From the NCBI GenBank assembly GCA_015069185.1, contig SVJB01000001.1, positions 62,001 to 126,000 on the forward strand: a DNA stretch of 64,000 nt. The letters run 5' to 3'. Shown one piece after another: positions 34,649 to 42,413 of this stretch. The translations under genes and the position numbers were made by a program. The notes beneath the pieces were generated by a model. That model saw only the letters and a program-made list of their open reading frames with translations. It did no database searches and was not told where the DNA came from. This stretch comes from Oscillospiraceae bacterium (lineage in GTDB: Bacteria; Bacillota; Clostridia; UBA1212; UBA1255). Numbering within the stretch: the stretch's first letter is position 1; each line of letters begins with the position of its first letter.

Positions 34649-37225
34649 ATGTATAGAAAAATTAATTTTAGAATTGTATGGATTGGAATTATTATTATGT
34701 TGGGATTATTTTGTGGAAATGTTTTTGCTAAAAACAATATTAGTATATCCGGAGGTAATTGGAAGGAAGTAGAAAACGGATATGAAGCAAAAAACAAAAG
34801 TTTCGGAGATCAGTTTTTATTAACAGATACATATGTTGATGGAACAAAATCTTTTATATTTGAATGCAGAGTAAAGTTCACAGGAAATGCTGTGGGTGTA
34901 GTATTTGGTGCGGCAAATAAAAACAGGCCGTCTAATAGTTGGTATTGTTTGAACTTAGAAAGACCAAGTTCGGTATCAAGAGCATTTTTTGTACGAGGAG
35001 GATTGGCGTGGAATATAACAACAGGTGTTTCACAAGAATTATTGTCTCGGAATACTAATCTGCTCAGAGTAGTGTTTATTGCAAATGACTCAATTAGCTT
35101 TTACGTTGATGAAACACATATCGGAACATACCCAGCAAAGGATTTTGTTGGCGGATATTTAGGCGTCATGACTTGTTATGCAGATTGCACCTTTACTGAT
35201 ATGACATATCAGGAATTTGATGCTGACAAAGTCAATTCCATAGAATTTTTAAATGTTGAATTTGATAAAGAATACACGCCTGATTATATAGAATATTTAT
35301 CATATGTTGATTACTCTGTTGAAGATCTAAGATTCAAAATGGAATACCCGTCATCTATAGATATTACAATTATCGGAGAAGACGGAATTGAAGTACAAGC
35401 TACATCCGGAAAAGAAATTAGTATTCCACTTCAAATTGGATATAACAAAGTGACCATATCAAAAACATACAACATTAATGATGAAATAAAATCATCTTCT
35501 GTAATATACCTTAATGTACACAGAGCTCAAAAGGATTCACTCTTATATAATGAATCATATCGTCCTCAATTACATTATTCATCTAAGACGGAGTGGATTA
35601 ATGATCCGAATGGGATGATGTACAATAGCGCTACAGGAGAGTATCATCTTTTCTATCAATCTAGACCAAGAACATCTGCGTTTGATCCAAATCAATGTTG
35701 GTATCATGCTGTATCAAAAGACCTGATACATTGGGAACAAATTGAGCCGGCAATAGAACCGGACAATCTGGGCTTTTGTTGGTCAGGATCAGGTGGTATA
35801 GATGTTAATAACACTTCAGGTTTTTTTGATGAGGATTCAGATCCCGCCAGCAGAATGGTAATTATATATTCGTCTGTTTATGGTGATACATATTATGGCG
35901 TTGAGAAAATAAGTCTTGCATATTCCAAAGATAATGGCAAGACATGGATTAAATATGATGGAAATCCAATTATTAAGAACGGTTCTAACCATCAGCAAAA
36001 ATATACAGATGGCTTCAGAGATCCCAAACTCATATGGTATGAGGATAGTTCATATGAAAAAGGTGGAATATGGATTATGCTGGTAGGTGGCGGACAGGGA
36101 AGACTGTTTGTTTCTGAAAACCTTGTTGACTGGACATACCAAAGTGCATTAGTTGGCGTAGATAAGAAAGCCCTTCATGGTGAGTGTCCAGATTTCTTTA
36201 AAATATCAGTTGAAAATGAACCCGGTGTTGAGAAATGGGTATATGTAAGTGGACAGGTTGATTTAAATACAAATCCACAAATTTTCCAGACTTCAGCTGT
36301 TGTAGGACATTTAGAGAAAAATCAACGTGGAAAATTTGTTTTTGTTGCAGAACAAGATCTAAAACAAATTTTTTATGGCGGTAACACTATGTATGCAACA
36401 CAAAGTTTCCATACAACAGCAGATGGCAGGCGCATTCAGATAAGTTGGCTTCGTGAATGGATGGAAAATACAGGTATTAATCTTAATGATCAGGATGTAA
36501 AAGATTGGAACGGATTGATGTCATGGCCAATGGAATTAAAACTTTATAATGTTGATGGTAAATACATATTTAAGAGCTATCCAATTGAAGAAATGACAAA
36601 ATTAAGAAGTGATACAATCTTTTCAAAGGATAGTATTACGATAACTCCTGAAACAAAAAATATTTTTTCGAAAATACAAGGGAAATATAGTGAAATTGTT
36701 GTAAAAGCAAATATAAGTAAAGCTGGCTCTGTTACTTTTAAACTAAGAGAAGGAGAGAATGGTTCTGTAAACGTAATTATATCAGATTATGACGCGGCTT
36801 CCGGAACAGTAAAAGTTACTGCTGATGGTTCTATGTCAGGTAAACATAAGGGTAATTCAGCTAGTGTTATTACTTCAGCAAAGAACGGAGAAATTACATT
36901 ACGTATGGTTGTTGATAACAACTGTATAGATGTTTATTGCAATGAAGGAGAGAATTCTGTTTATGCACTTGCTTATCCGGATCCGGATAATACAAAACTT
37001 AGTTTGTCGGTTAACAGTGGAGAATTACAAATAGAGTCAATTAAAGTATACGAACTGGAATCTATTTGGAAAAATGAGAAATCCGTAGATGATACAACAC
37101 CTGATGATAATGATAAACAAGAATCCGGTATGAATATTATGAAGTATATTATTGTCGGAGTGATATGTACTTTCGTTTTAATCGTTGGTGGTGGTAGTAT
37201 ATATTTTATCAAAAAGAAAAAATGA
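34649..37225 (+). CDS. multidomain GH32 fructan hydrolase, membrane-anchored
   Basis: 858 residues. Signal peptide (about 1-28, ending NVFA), then a module like those of the two surface proteins (about 30-190, GGNWKEVENGYEAKN, VDGTKSFIFECRVKF, GGYLGVMTCYAD), a cadherin-like beta-sandwich (about 195-290), GH32 with Asp319 in EWINDPNG, GFRDPKLIWYEDSS and GECPDFFK, and a C-terminal sandwich. A membrane segment (about 830-852, YIIVGVICTFVLIVGGGSIYF) precedes KKKK. It should act outside the cell, with its binding module holding polymer. The ribosome-binding site is odd: AAAGGA at 34623-34628 is 20 bases from ATG 34649 and no in-frame upstream start exists. Last gene of the fructan locus, followed by a terminator. 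Confidence 0.9.
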   Translation: MYRKINFRIVWIGIIIMLGLFCGNVFAKNNISISGGNWKEVENGYEAKNKSFGDQFLLTDTYVDGTKSFIFECRVKFTGNAVGVVFGAANKNRPSNSWYCLNLERPSSVSRAFFVRGGLAWNITTGVSQELLSRNTNLLRVVFIANDSISFYVDETHIGTYPAKDFVGGYLGVMTCYADCTFTDMTYQEFDADKVNSIEFLNVEFDKEYTPDYIEYLSYVDYSVEDLRFKMEYPSSIDITIIGEDGIEVQATSGKEISIPLQIGYNKVTISKTYNINDEIKSSSVIYLNVHRAQKDSLLYNESYRPQLHYSSKTEWINDPNGMMYNSATGEYHLFYQSRPRTSAFDPNQCWYHAVSKDLIHWEQIEPAIEPDNLGFCWSGSGGIDVNNTSGFFDEDSDPASRMVIIYSSVYGDTYYGVEKISLAYSKDNGKTWIKYDGNPIIKNGSNHQQKYTDGFRDPKLIWYEDSSYEKGGIWIMLVGGGQGRLFVSENLVDWTYQSALVGVDKKALHGECPDFFKISVENEPGVEKWVYVSGQVDLNTNPQIFQTSAVVGHLEKNQRGKFVFVAEQDLKQIFYGGNTMYATQSFHTTADGRRIQISWLREWMENTGINLNDQDVKDWNGLMSWPMELKLYNVDGKYIFKSYPIEEMTKLRSDTIFSKDSITITPETKNIFSKIQGKYSEIVVKANISKAGSVTFKLREGENGSVNVIISDYDAASGTVKVTADGSMSGKHKGNSASVITSAKNGEITLRMVVDNNCIDVYCNEGENSVYALAYPDPDNTKLSLSVNSGELQIESIKVYELESIWKNEKSVDDTTPDDNDKQESGMNIMKYIIVGVICTFVLIVGGGSIYFIKKKK

Positions 37226-37233
37226 TATTTTAT

Positions 37234-37262
37234 AAAAAGCAGGAGTAAATATCCTGCTTTTT
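37234..37262 (+). terminator. intrinsic terminator closing the fructan locus
   Basis: AAAAAGCAGGA and TCCTGCTTTTT form an 11-bp stem with a 7-base loop; the U run is part of the stem. Confidence 0.85.
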
Positions 37263-37286
37263 GTATTGTAAAATTGTGAACAATAT

Positions 37287-37316
37287 TTGACACATACCTT
37301 TATTGTATGCTATACT
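37287..37316 (+). promoter_or_regulatory. extended -10 promoter of the EF-G-like gene
   Basis: TTGACA at 37287-37292 and TATACT at 37311-37316 with an 18-base spacer; TGC directly before the -10 gives an extended -10 element. Confidence 0.7.
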
Positions 37317-37334
37317 TCACCCATTAGGTTATCG

Positions 37335-37356
37335 AAGAGCAAGTTGGCTCTTTTTT
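37335..37356 (+). terminator. terminator-like hairpin in the EF-G-like leader
   Basis: AAGAGC and GCTCTT form a 6-bp stem with loop AAGTTG, followed by a T run (six T at 37351-37356, partly in the stem). It lies about 12 bases after the expected transcript start and 33 bases before the gene, so it could attenuate transcription; the stem is short. Confidence 0.5.
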
Positions 37357-37388
37357 AAAAAAATTATATTGGTACAGGAGGAATGTAT

Positions 37389-39467
37389 ATGAAAAGTTCG
37401 GATTTACGTAACATTGTTTTATTAGGGCATGGTGGCACAGGTAAGACATCAATAGCTGAAGCTATGTTGTATAATGCTAAGGCAACTGACAGATTAGGTC
37501 GTGTTGCAGACGGAAATACAGTGTGCGACTTTGACGCAGAGGAAGTAAATCGTAAGTTTTCAATTAATATGTCACTTGCTCCTTATAACTGGGAAAATTC
37601 TAAAATCAATATTCTGGACACTCCCGGATATTTTGATTTTGAAGGTGAAATGCACGAAGCTATAAGTGTTGCAGATGCTGCCGTTATTGTTGTGGCAGGA
37701 AACGTTGCAGTAGGTGCCGAGAAGGCATGGGATGAGGCTGAAAAACGCAAATTGCCTCGAGCTTTCTTCATTAATAAAATGAACGAAGATACTGCTGATT
37801 TTGATAAGATCTATGGAGAGATCAAAGAAAAATTCGGAGCAGGCTGTATTGCCCTCCATCTTCCTATCAGAGAGAATAACAAGCTGGTTGGTTTCGTAAG
37901 TACTATTTCAAAGAAAGCATATCATTATGATGTTAATGGTAATAAAGAAGTACCTATGCCGGCAGGGCTTGAGGATATAGTAGAAGAACTTCATATGAAC
38001 GTATGTGAACATGTTGCAGAGAGTGACGATGCTCTTATGGAAAAGTTCTTTGCAGGTGAAGAGTTTACAGACAGTGAAGTTAGATCAGGACTCAAGAGTG
38101 CTATTAACAAAGCAATTTGTGCACCTGTACTTATTGGTAGTGCCTATGAGAACCTTGGTATGCGTCAGTTATCTGACTTTATCGTGAAATATATGCCATC
38201 TCCTGTTGATAGAGGCTCTATCATGGTTAAGGATGTTGATGGAAATGATATGGAGCTTCCCCTTGATCAGGATTCTAATAGAGTGGCTTTCGTATTCAAG
38301 ACAATTGTTGACCCGTTTGTTGGTAGACTTACATTATTTAAAGTTTACTCAGGTACATTCAGAGCAGACGCAGGTATATACAACGTAACACAGAATCAAG
38401 AAGAGCGTATATCACAGCTTTTCATGCTTCGTGGTAAGAAACAGATTCCTGTTGAAGAGGTTATTGCAGGCGACATTGGATGTGTTGCAAAATTGGTTAT
38501 CACACGTACTAACCATACAATCGGATCTAAGACTCTTAAGGTTATTTGTCCGCAGATTCAATTCCCACCACAGCAGATTTCATTAGGTATCGCACCTAAA
38601 GCAAGAGGCGATGAGGAAAAGATTGCAACTTCACTCAGCAAACTCAGAGACGAGGATCGTACATTCAGATTTGAAACAAATGCAGAAACAGGTCAAACAT
38701 TAATTTCAGGTATGGGTGAGCAGCACATTGATATAATCGTAAGCAAACTTAAATCAAGATATTCAGTTTCTGTTGACCTTTCAGATCCTAAGATTGCATA
38801 TCGTGAAGCAATTCGTAAGAAGGTTACTACAGAAGGCTTGCATAAGAAGCAGTCAGGTGGCGCAGGTCAGTATGGTAAGGTTGTTATCGAATTCGAACCC
38901 GGTGAACAAGACGGTTTAGAATTCTGTGAGAGAGTATTTGGTGGTGCTGTTCCAAAGCAGTTCTTCCCATCAGTTGAGAAAGGTCTCCAGGAGAGTATCA
39001 AGAAAGGTATTTTAGCTGGCTATCCTATGGCAAACCTTAAGGCAACACTTATCGATGGTAAATACCATCCTGTTGATTCTAAGGAAGTTGCTTTTGTATC
39101 TGCTGCAAGAATTGCTTACAAAGCAGCTATGAAAATTGCATCTCCTACACTCTTAGAACCTGTATATCAGATGAAAGTATATGTCCCTGAAAAGTACATG
39201 GGAGATATAATCGGAGATATGAATAAGCGTAGAGGTCGAGTACTTGGTATGAATCACTATGTTACAGAGACAGGTAAGAATCTTCAGGAAATCGTTGCTG
39301 AGGTTCCATATGCAGAGATATTCAGATATGCGGTTGATCTTAGAGCCATGACAAGAGGTAGAGGTTTCTTTACATCAGAATTTGTGAGATACGAAGATGT
39401 TCCGGAAAACATAGCTCAGAAAATTATTGAGAATGCAAAGAAAGATATGGAAGACGAGGAAGATTAA
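37389..39467 (+). CDS. elongation factor G-like translational GTPase
   Basis: 692 residues with the full EF-G layout (G domain, domains II-V ending MTRGRGFFTSEFVRYEDVP). It is a paralogue rather than canonical fusA. The P loop is GHGGTGKT (residues 13-20) instead of AHIDAGKT, as in EF-G2/EF-G-like proteins, and it is not next to rpsL/rpsG or tuf. DTPGYFDF is the G3 motif. The guanine-specificity motif reads NKMN (FINKMNEDTADF) where NKxD is expected. Start ATG 37389 is chosen over ATG 37383 because AGGAGG at 37376-37381 is 7 bases from it and only 1 from the other. Its role in translation or ribosome recycling is unclear. Confidence 0.88.
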   Translation: MKSSDLRNIVLLGHGGTGKTSIAEAMLYNAKATDRLGRVADGNTVCDFDAEEVNRKFSINMSLAPYNWENSKINILDTPGYFDFEGEMHEAISVADAAVIVVAGNVAVGAEKAWDEAEKRKLPRAFFINKMNEDTADFDKIYGEIKEKFGAGCIALHLPIRENNKLVGFVSTISKKAYHYDVNGNKEVPMPAGLEDIVEELHMNVCEHVAESDDALMEKFFAGEEFTDSEVRSGLKSAINKAICAPVLIGSAYENLGMRQLSDFIVKYMPSPVDRGSIMVKDVDGNDMELPLDQDSNRVAFVFKTIVDPFVGRLTLFKVYSGTFRADAGIYNVTQNQEERISQLFMLRGKKQIPVEEVIAGDIGCVAKLVITRTNHTIGSKTLKVICPQIQFPPQQISLGIAPKARGDEEKIATSLSKLRDEDRTFRFETNAETGQTLISGMGEQHIDIIVSKLKSRYSVSVDLSDPKIAYREAIRKKVTTEGLHKKQSGGAGQYGKVVIEFEPGEQDGLEFCERVFGGAVPKQFFPSVEKGLQESIKKGILAGYPMANLKATLIDGKYHPVDSKEVAFVSAARIAYKAAMKIASPTLLEPVYQMKVYVPEKYMGDIIGDMNKRRGRVLGMNHYVTETGKNLQEIVAEVPYAEIFRYAVDLRAMTRGRGFFTSEFVRYEDVPENIAQKIIENAKKDMEDEED

Positions 39468-39480
39468 TATTGATACATGC

Positions 39481-39512
39481 AAGAGGCCCGGATTTGTCTC
39501 CGGGCCTCTTTT
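39481..39512 (+). terminator. strong terminator after the EF-G-like gene
   Basis: AAGAGGCCCGG and CCGGGCCTCTT form a perfect 11-bp stem with an 8-base loop, followed by TTG. Confidence 0.9.
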
Positions 39513-39515
39513 GTA

Positions 39516-39544
39516 TTGCAAAGCAATAGAAATGTTGATATAAT
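39516..39544 (+). promoter_or_regulatory. sigma-A promoter of the surface protein at 39581
   Basis: TTGCAA at 39516-39521 and TATAAT at 39539-39544, spacer 17. The bipartite fructan-locus element is absent here. Confidence 0.6.
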
Positions 39545-39580
39545 ATTATTAAGTTATTGTTGAATACAGGAGGGCTTTTT

Positions 39581-40924
39581 ATGAAGAAGAAAATAATTCT
39601 TTTTGTCTTTGTTGTTTCAATATTTATCATATTTATTATGTCGGCAACAATGTATGCAAATGCTACTACAGCGATACCGGAGTCCATGAAGCATGGCTCA
39701 AATGAAGCATTAGTTCCTCTTTATGCCGGAGCAGAGAGTGCAGTCCCTATGTCAACTGATGATGTGGTTTCTGCGCAATTCTCAATATCTGCTGATGTGA
39801 CTTTTGTGGGTGTTAGTTGTCCTAGTTGGAGTGACAACATTGGTGATATGACTGTTACACTATACAAGTTTGATAAAGATTATGAAACCACAATAGCGGG
39901 AGAGCCAATTTCATCAGAAATATTTGAAGGCTTTGGAGATAATAATTTATTGGGATTTAACTTTGAAGAAAATGATCCTCTCAAAGCGGGCGAGTATGTA
40001 ATCAGGCTTACAGATGCATTTGATTCAGGAGGATCCGGAGTAGGTGTTTGGAAACATGGAGCATACGCAGGACAGATTTATTATGTTAATGATATGCCTG
40101 TTGAGGATTCATCTTTACGTATAGAGGTATTGTTTGTACAAAATCCGGAGGGAGAGCCCTATGGGCCACTCACAAGAGATTCATCTACAGGAGAGATTAA
40201 CAAATTGCCTGATATTGATAATATGATTATTTTCAATGATGAAGAAATGCTTGAACTTATAACTCCTGGCGTTGGATGTCAGAATTTTGAAATTGTTGAT
40301 GGTTACCTCAGAATAAATGTTACACCTGCCAGTGACTCGCAATTTGTAATAAATATGCCTTATTGGGCAAATAAATATTTGTCTTGCGAAGAATATGGCG
40401 CGATGTTGGTGAAAATGCGTGTGTCAGAAGGAGCCCCACTTACGGGAGAAGTATTCTTCTCTACATCAACTTTCCCGGGACCAGCTGCCGGAGGTTCAGT
40501 AACCGCAACATATAAAAATACAACTGATTGGCAATATGTAATATTTAACTTTAACTCCAACGGCAAATATTCACAGCCAGGTGCTATACTTAATAAAATA
40601 AGATTTGATCCTTTTACCACTGAAAATCAAGATGCAGTGATTGATATTGAATATATTTTATTCTTTACAAATAAGGAGTCTGCTCAGGCTTGGGAAGGTG
40701 TCTTTGATTTTATTACACCGTCTCCCACGCAGGCCCCTAGCACACCGACACCACAAATAACACAAGCTCCGGCAACTGAGATCCCGGCGACGGCGGCTCC
40801 AAGTACAGATGCGCCTCCGACATCACAGAACAAGTCAAAATCGGGTGGTTGTGGATCATCAAGCGCTATAGCACAGATTATGCTGATCCTTGGCATAGCA
40901 CTTATTATTAAGAAAAAGAAATAA
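39581..40924 (+). CDS. secreted surface protein with CGS C-terminal tail, function unknown
   Basis: 447 residues from ATG 39581 (AGGAGGG upstream). Signal peptide to about residue 27 (ATMYANA). Two beta-rich domains: about 28-180 (VVSAQFSISADVTFVGVSCPSW, MTVTLYKFD, AGEYVIRLTDAF) and about 200-380 (MIIFNDEEMLELITPG, YLRINVTPASDSQFVI, WQYVIFNFNSNGKYS), the latter like a carbohydrate-binding jelly roll. A Thr/Pro/Ala linker with APATEIPATAAP leads to SGGCGSSSAIAQIMLILG, a hydrophobic stretch and KKKK, nearly identical to the tail of the protein at 33074, although the remainder is unrelated. No catalytic motif is seen. Flanked by terminators, so monocistronic. Confidence 0.7.
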   Translation: MKKKIILFVFVVSIFIIFIMSATMYANATTAIPESMKHGSNEALVPLYAGAESAVPMSTDDVVSAQFSISADVTFVGVSCPSWSDNIGDMTVTLYKFDKDYETTIAGEPISSEIFEGFGDNNLLGFNFEENDPLKAGEYVIRLTDAFDSGGSGVGVWKHGAYAGQIYYVNDMPVEDSSLRIEVLFVQNPEGEPYGPLTRDSSTGEINKLPDIDNMIIFNDEEMLELITPGVGCQNFEIVDGYLRINVTPASDSQFVINMPYWANKYLSCEEYGAMLVKMRVSEGAPLTGEVFFSTSTFPGPAAGGSVTATYKNTTDWQYVIFNFNSNGKYSQPGAILNKIRFDPFTTENQDAVIDIEYILFFTNKESAQAWEGVFDFITPSPTQAPSTPTPQITQAPATEIPATAAPSTDAPPTSQNKSKSGGCGSSSAIAQIMLILGIALIIKKKK

Positions 40925-40951
40925 TTCATAATTTTAGCAGAGAAATTACAC

Positions 40952-40978
40952 AGGCAGGTACCACAACCTGCCTCTTTT
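40952..40978 (+). terminator. terminator after the second CGS-tail protein
   Basis: AGGCAGGT and ACCTGCCT form a perfect 8-bp stem with loop ACCACA (40952-40973), followed by CTTTT. Confidence 0.85.
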
Positions 40979-40981
40979 CAT

Positions 40982-41010
40982 TTGACAAACCAAATTTTTT
41001 AGGCTACTAT
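40982..41010 (+). promoter_or_regulatory. sigma-A promoter of the leader ORF and CorC-like gene
   Basis: TTGACA at 40982-40987 and TACTAT at 41005-41010 with a 17-base spacer. Transcription would start near 41017, about 28 bases before the leader ORF. Confidence 0.75.
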
Positions 41011-41039
41011 AGCACCCATAATTAATTGGAGGTGACAGA

Positions 41040-41080
41040 CGCTGATGGATAGCGACAGTAGTGACGGGAATAAGCGTCAC
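41040..41080 (+). promoter_or_regulatory. two adjacent hairpins in the CorC-like leader
   Basis: CGCT/AGCG (41040-41043 with 41051-41054) and GTGACG/CGTCAC (41061-41066 with 41075-41080) can form two small stems. GTGAC at 41033-41037, which overlaps the ribosome-binding site, could instead pair with GTCAC at 41076-41080, so two alternative folds are possible. No known riboswitch class was recognised. Confidence 0.45.
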
Positions 41081-41089
41081 GTAATATGA
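41045..41089 (+). CDS. 14-residue acidic leader ORF coupled to the CorC-like gene
   Basis: ATG 41045 begins a 14-codon [17 protein letters not shown], with a strong ribosome-binding site GGAGGTG at 41028-41034. Its TGA (41087-41089) overlaps the ATG of the CNNM/CorC-type gene (41086-41088), which itself lacks a Shine-Dalgarno sequence at proper spacing. Translation of the large gene is therefore probably coupled to the leader. The N-terminus carries three Asp in seven residues. Acidic N-termini are known to destabilise translating ribosomes when magnesium is low, as in the MgtL leader of Salmonella, so a magnesium-sensing role is a testable inference. Too short to prove by statistics. Confidence 0.6.
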   Translation: MDSDSSDGNKRHVI

Positions 41090-42339
41090 AGGGAGAAACA
41101 ATTACTTATATAATTATTATTTGTGTACTCGTGATTATGTCAGGGTACTTTTCAGCTACCGAGACAGCTTTTTCTTCGCTGAATAAAACAAAGCTCAGAG
41201 CACTTAGCGAGAAAGGAAATAGAAGAGCTGCTTTGGCATACCGTTTATCTGAGCAATATGACAAATTAATTTCAACAATTCTTATTGGAAACAATATAGT
41301 AAATATTTCCCTGGCTTCAATTGGAACAGTAATGTTTGTCAAGTTGTATGGAGATGTGGGTGCTACTATATCTACGGCAGTGATTACTGTTGTCGTTTTA
41401 GTTTTCGGTGAAGTAACACCAAAGAGTCTGGCAAAGGACAATCCGGACGGATTTTCGTTGTTTTCAGCACCTATAATCAATGTGTTTATTATTTTGCTAA
41501 CACCGCTTAATTTTCTTTTTACAGTATGGAAGAAACTCATATCTAAAATTATTAAGGTCAAGGCTGACAATAAGATGTCTCATGATGAGCTTCTTATGCT
41601 CGTTGAAGAGGTTCAGGAAGAAGGCAGTATTGACGATAACGAGGGAGAGTTGTTACGTAATGCGATTGAGTTTAACGATACTGAAGCAAAAGAAATATTG
41701 ACACACAGAGTAGAAATTGCCAGTGTTGAGGTAAACGACACAAAAGAAAGCATTGCTAACATTTTCACAGAAACAAAATTCTCAAGAATTCTTGTTTACG
41801 ATGAGAATATTGATAATATTGTTGGTGTGATACATCTTAAAGATTTCTATGTTGGTACAGGTATTACAGACAAGGATATCAAAGATATTATGACACCACC
41901 TATATACATAAACGAAAGTGCAAAGTTAGATGATATTCTGAATAAACTTCAAAAAGATAAAGCCCACATTGCTGTGGTTGTTGATGAATATGGTGGTACA
42001 AAAGGCATTGTGACTATGGAAGATATTCTGGAGGAACTTGTTGGTGATATCTGGGATGAACACGATGAAGTAGTTGAGAATTTCATACAGACCGGTGAAA
42101 ATACATATTCCTTTGAGGGTACAGCTGAAATGTCTGAAGTTATGGAATTCTTCGATTTTACAACAGAGACAGAAGCAAATTCTGTGGGCGGCTGGGTAAC
42201 GGAGTTACTTGGCAGAATGGCTGAGACGGGCGATTGTGTAGAGTATGAGAATCTGTTTATCAAGGTAGAAGAGGCAGATTTACAAAGAATATTAAAAGTA
42301 TCTATAAAACAATGCTCACAATCAGTTGACACAAATTGA
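41086..42339 (+). CDS. CNNM/CorC-type membrane protein (hemolysin-related, DUF21-CBS-CorC)
   Basis: 417 residues. N-terminal DUF21 transmembrane domain (about 1-190) with [20 protein letters not shown] and [19 protein letters not shown] pair of CBS domains follows (about 205-325; [50 protein letters not shown]). A C-terminal CorC_HlyC domain ends the protein (about 335-415). Prokaryotic CNNM/CorB relatives transport or regulate Mg2+ (Na+ exchange has been proposed); older names call them hemolysins. Its start overlaps the stop of the 14-codon leader ORF and has no good ribosome-binding site of its own. The gltA promoter lies within its 3' end. Confidence 0.9.
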   Translation: MKGETITYIIIICVLVIMSGYFSATETAFSSLNKTKLRALSEKGNRRAALAYRLSEQYDKLISTILIGNNIVNISLASIGTVMFVKLYGDVGATISTAVITVVVLVFGEVTPKSLAKDNPDGFSLFSAPIINVFIILLTPLNFLFTVWKKLISKIIKVKADNKMSHDELLMLVEEVQEEGSIDDNEGELLRNAIEFNDTEAKEILTHRVEIASVEVNDTKESIANIFTETKFSRILVYDENIDNIVGVIHLKDFYVGTGITDKDIKDIMTPPIYINESAKLDDILNKLQKDKAHIAVVVDEYGGTKGIVTMEDILEELVGDIWDEHDEVVENFIQTGENTYSFEGTAEMSEVMEFFDFTTETEANSVGGWVTELLGRMAETGDCVEYENLFIKVEEADLQRILKVSIKQCSQSVDTN

Positions 42340-42354
42340 ATAATAAAATAAAAT
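42326..42354 (+). promoter_or_regulatory. sigma-A promoter of the gltA-leuS-argS-proS region
   Basis: TTGACA at 42326-42331, inside the last codons of the CorC-like gene, and TAAAAT at 42349-42354, spacer 17. The transcript would start near 42361, at the foot of the hairpin 42358-42386. Confidence 0.65.
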
Positions 42355-42357
42355 AAT

Positions 42358-42386
42358 ATGATTACAGCATTGATTGCTGTAGTCAT
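42358..42386 (+). terminator. hairpin between the CorC-like gene and gltA
   Basis: ATGATTACAGCA and TGCTGTAGTCAT form a 12-bp stem (one G-T pair) with loop TTGAT, followed by ATTTTAG. It can end the upstream transcript, but the U run is weak and the gltA promoter would start within it, so it may instead form a 5' end structure on the gltA mRNA. Confidence 0.55.
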
Positions 42387-42413
42387 ATTTTAGTATAGGG
42401 AGTTTTACGCAAA

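Noticed and set aside
41011-41085. Riboswitch such as an M-box before the CorC-like gene
   Set aside because: The leader is only about 70 bases and shows no M-box core; a coupled leader ORF explains it better.
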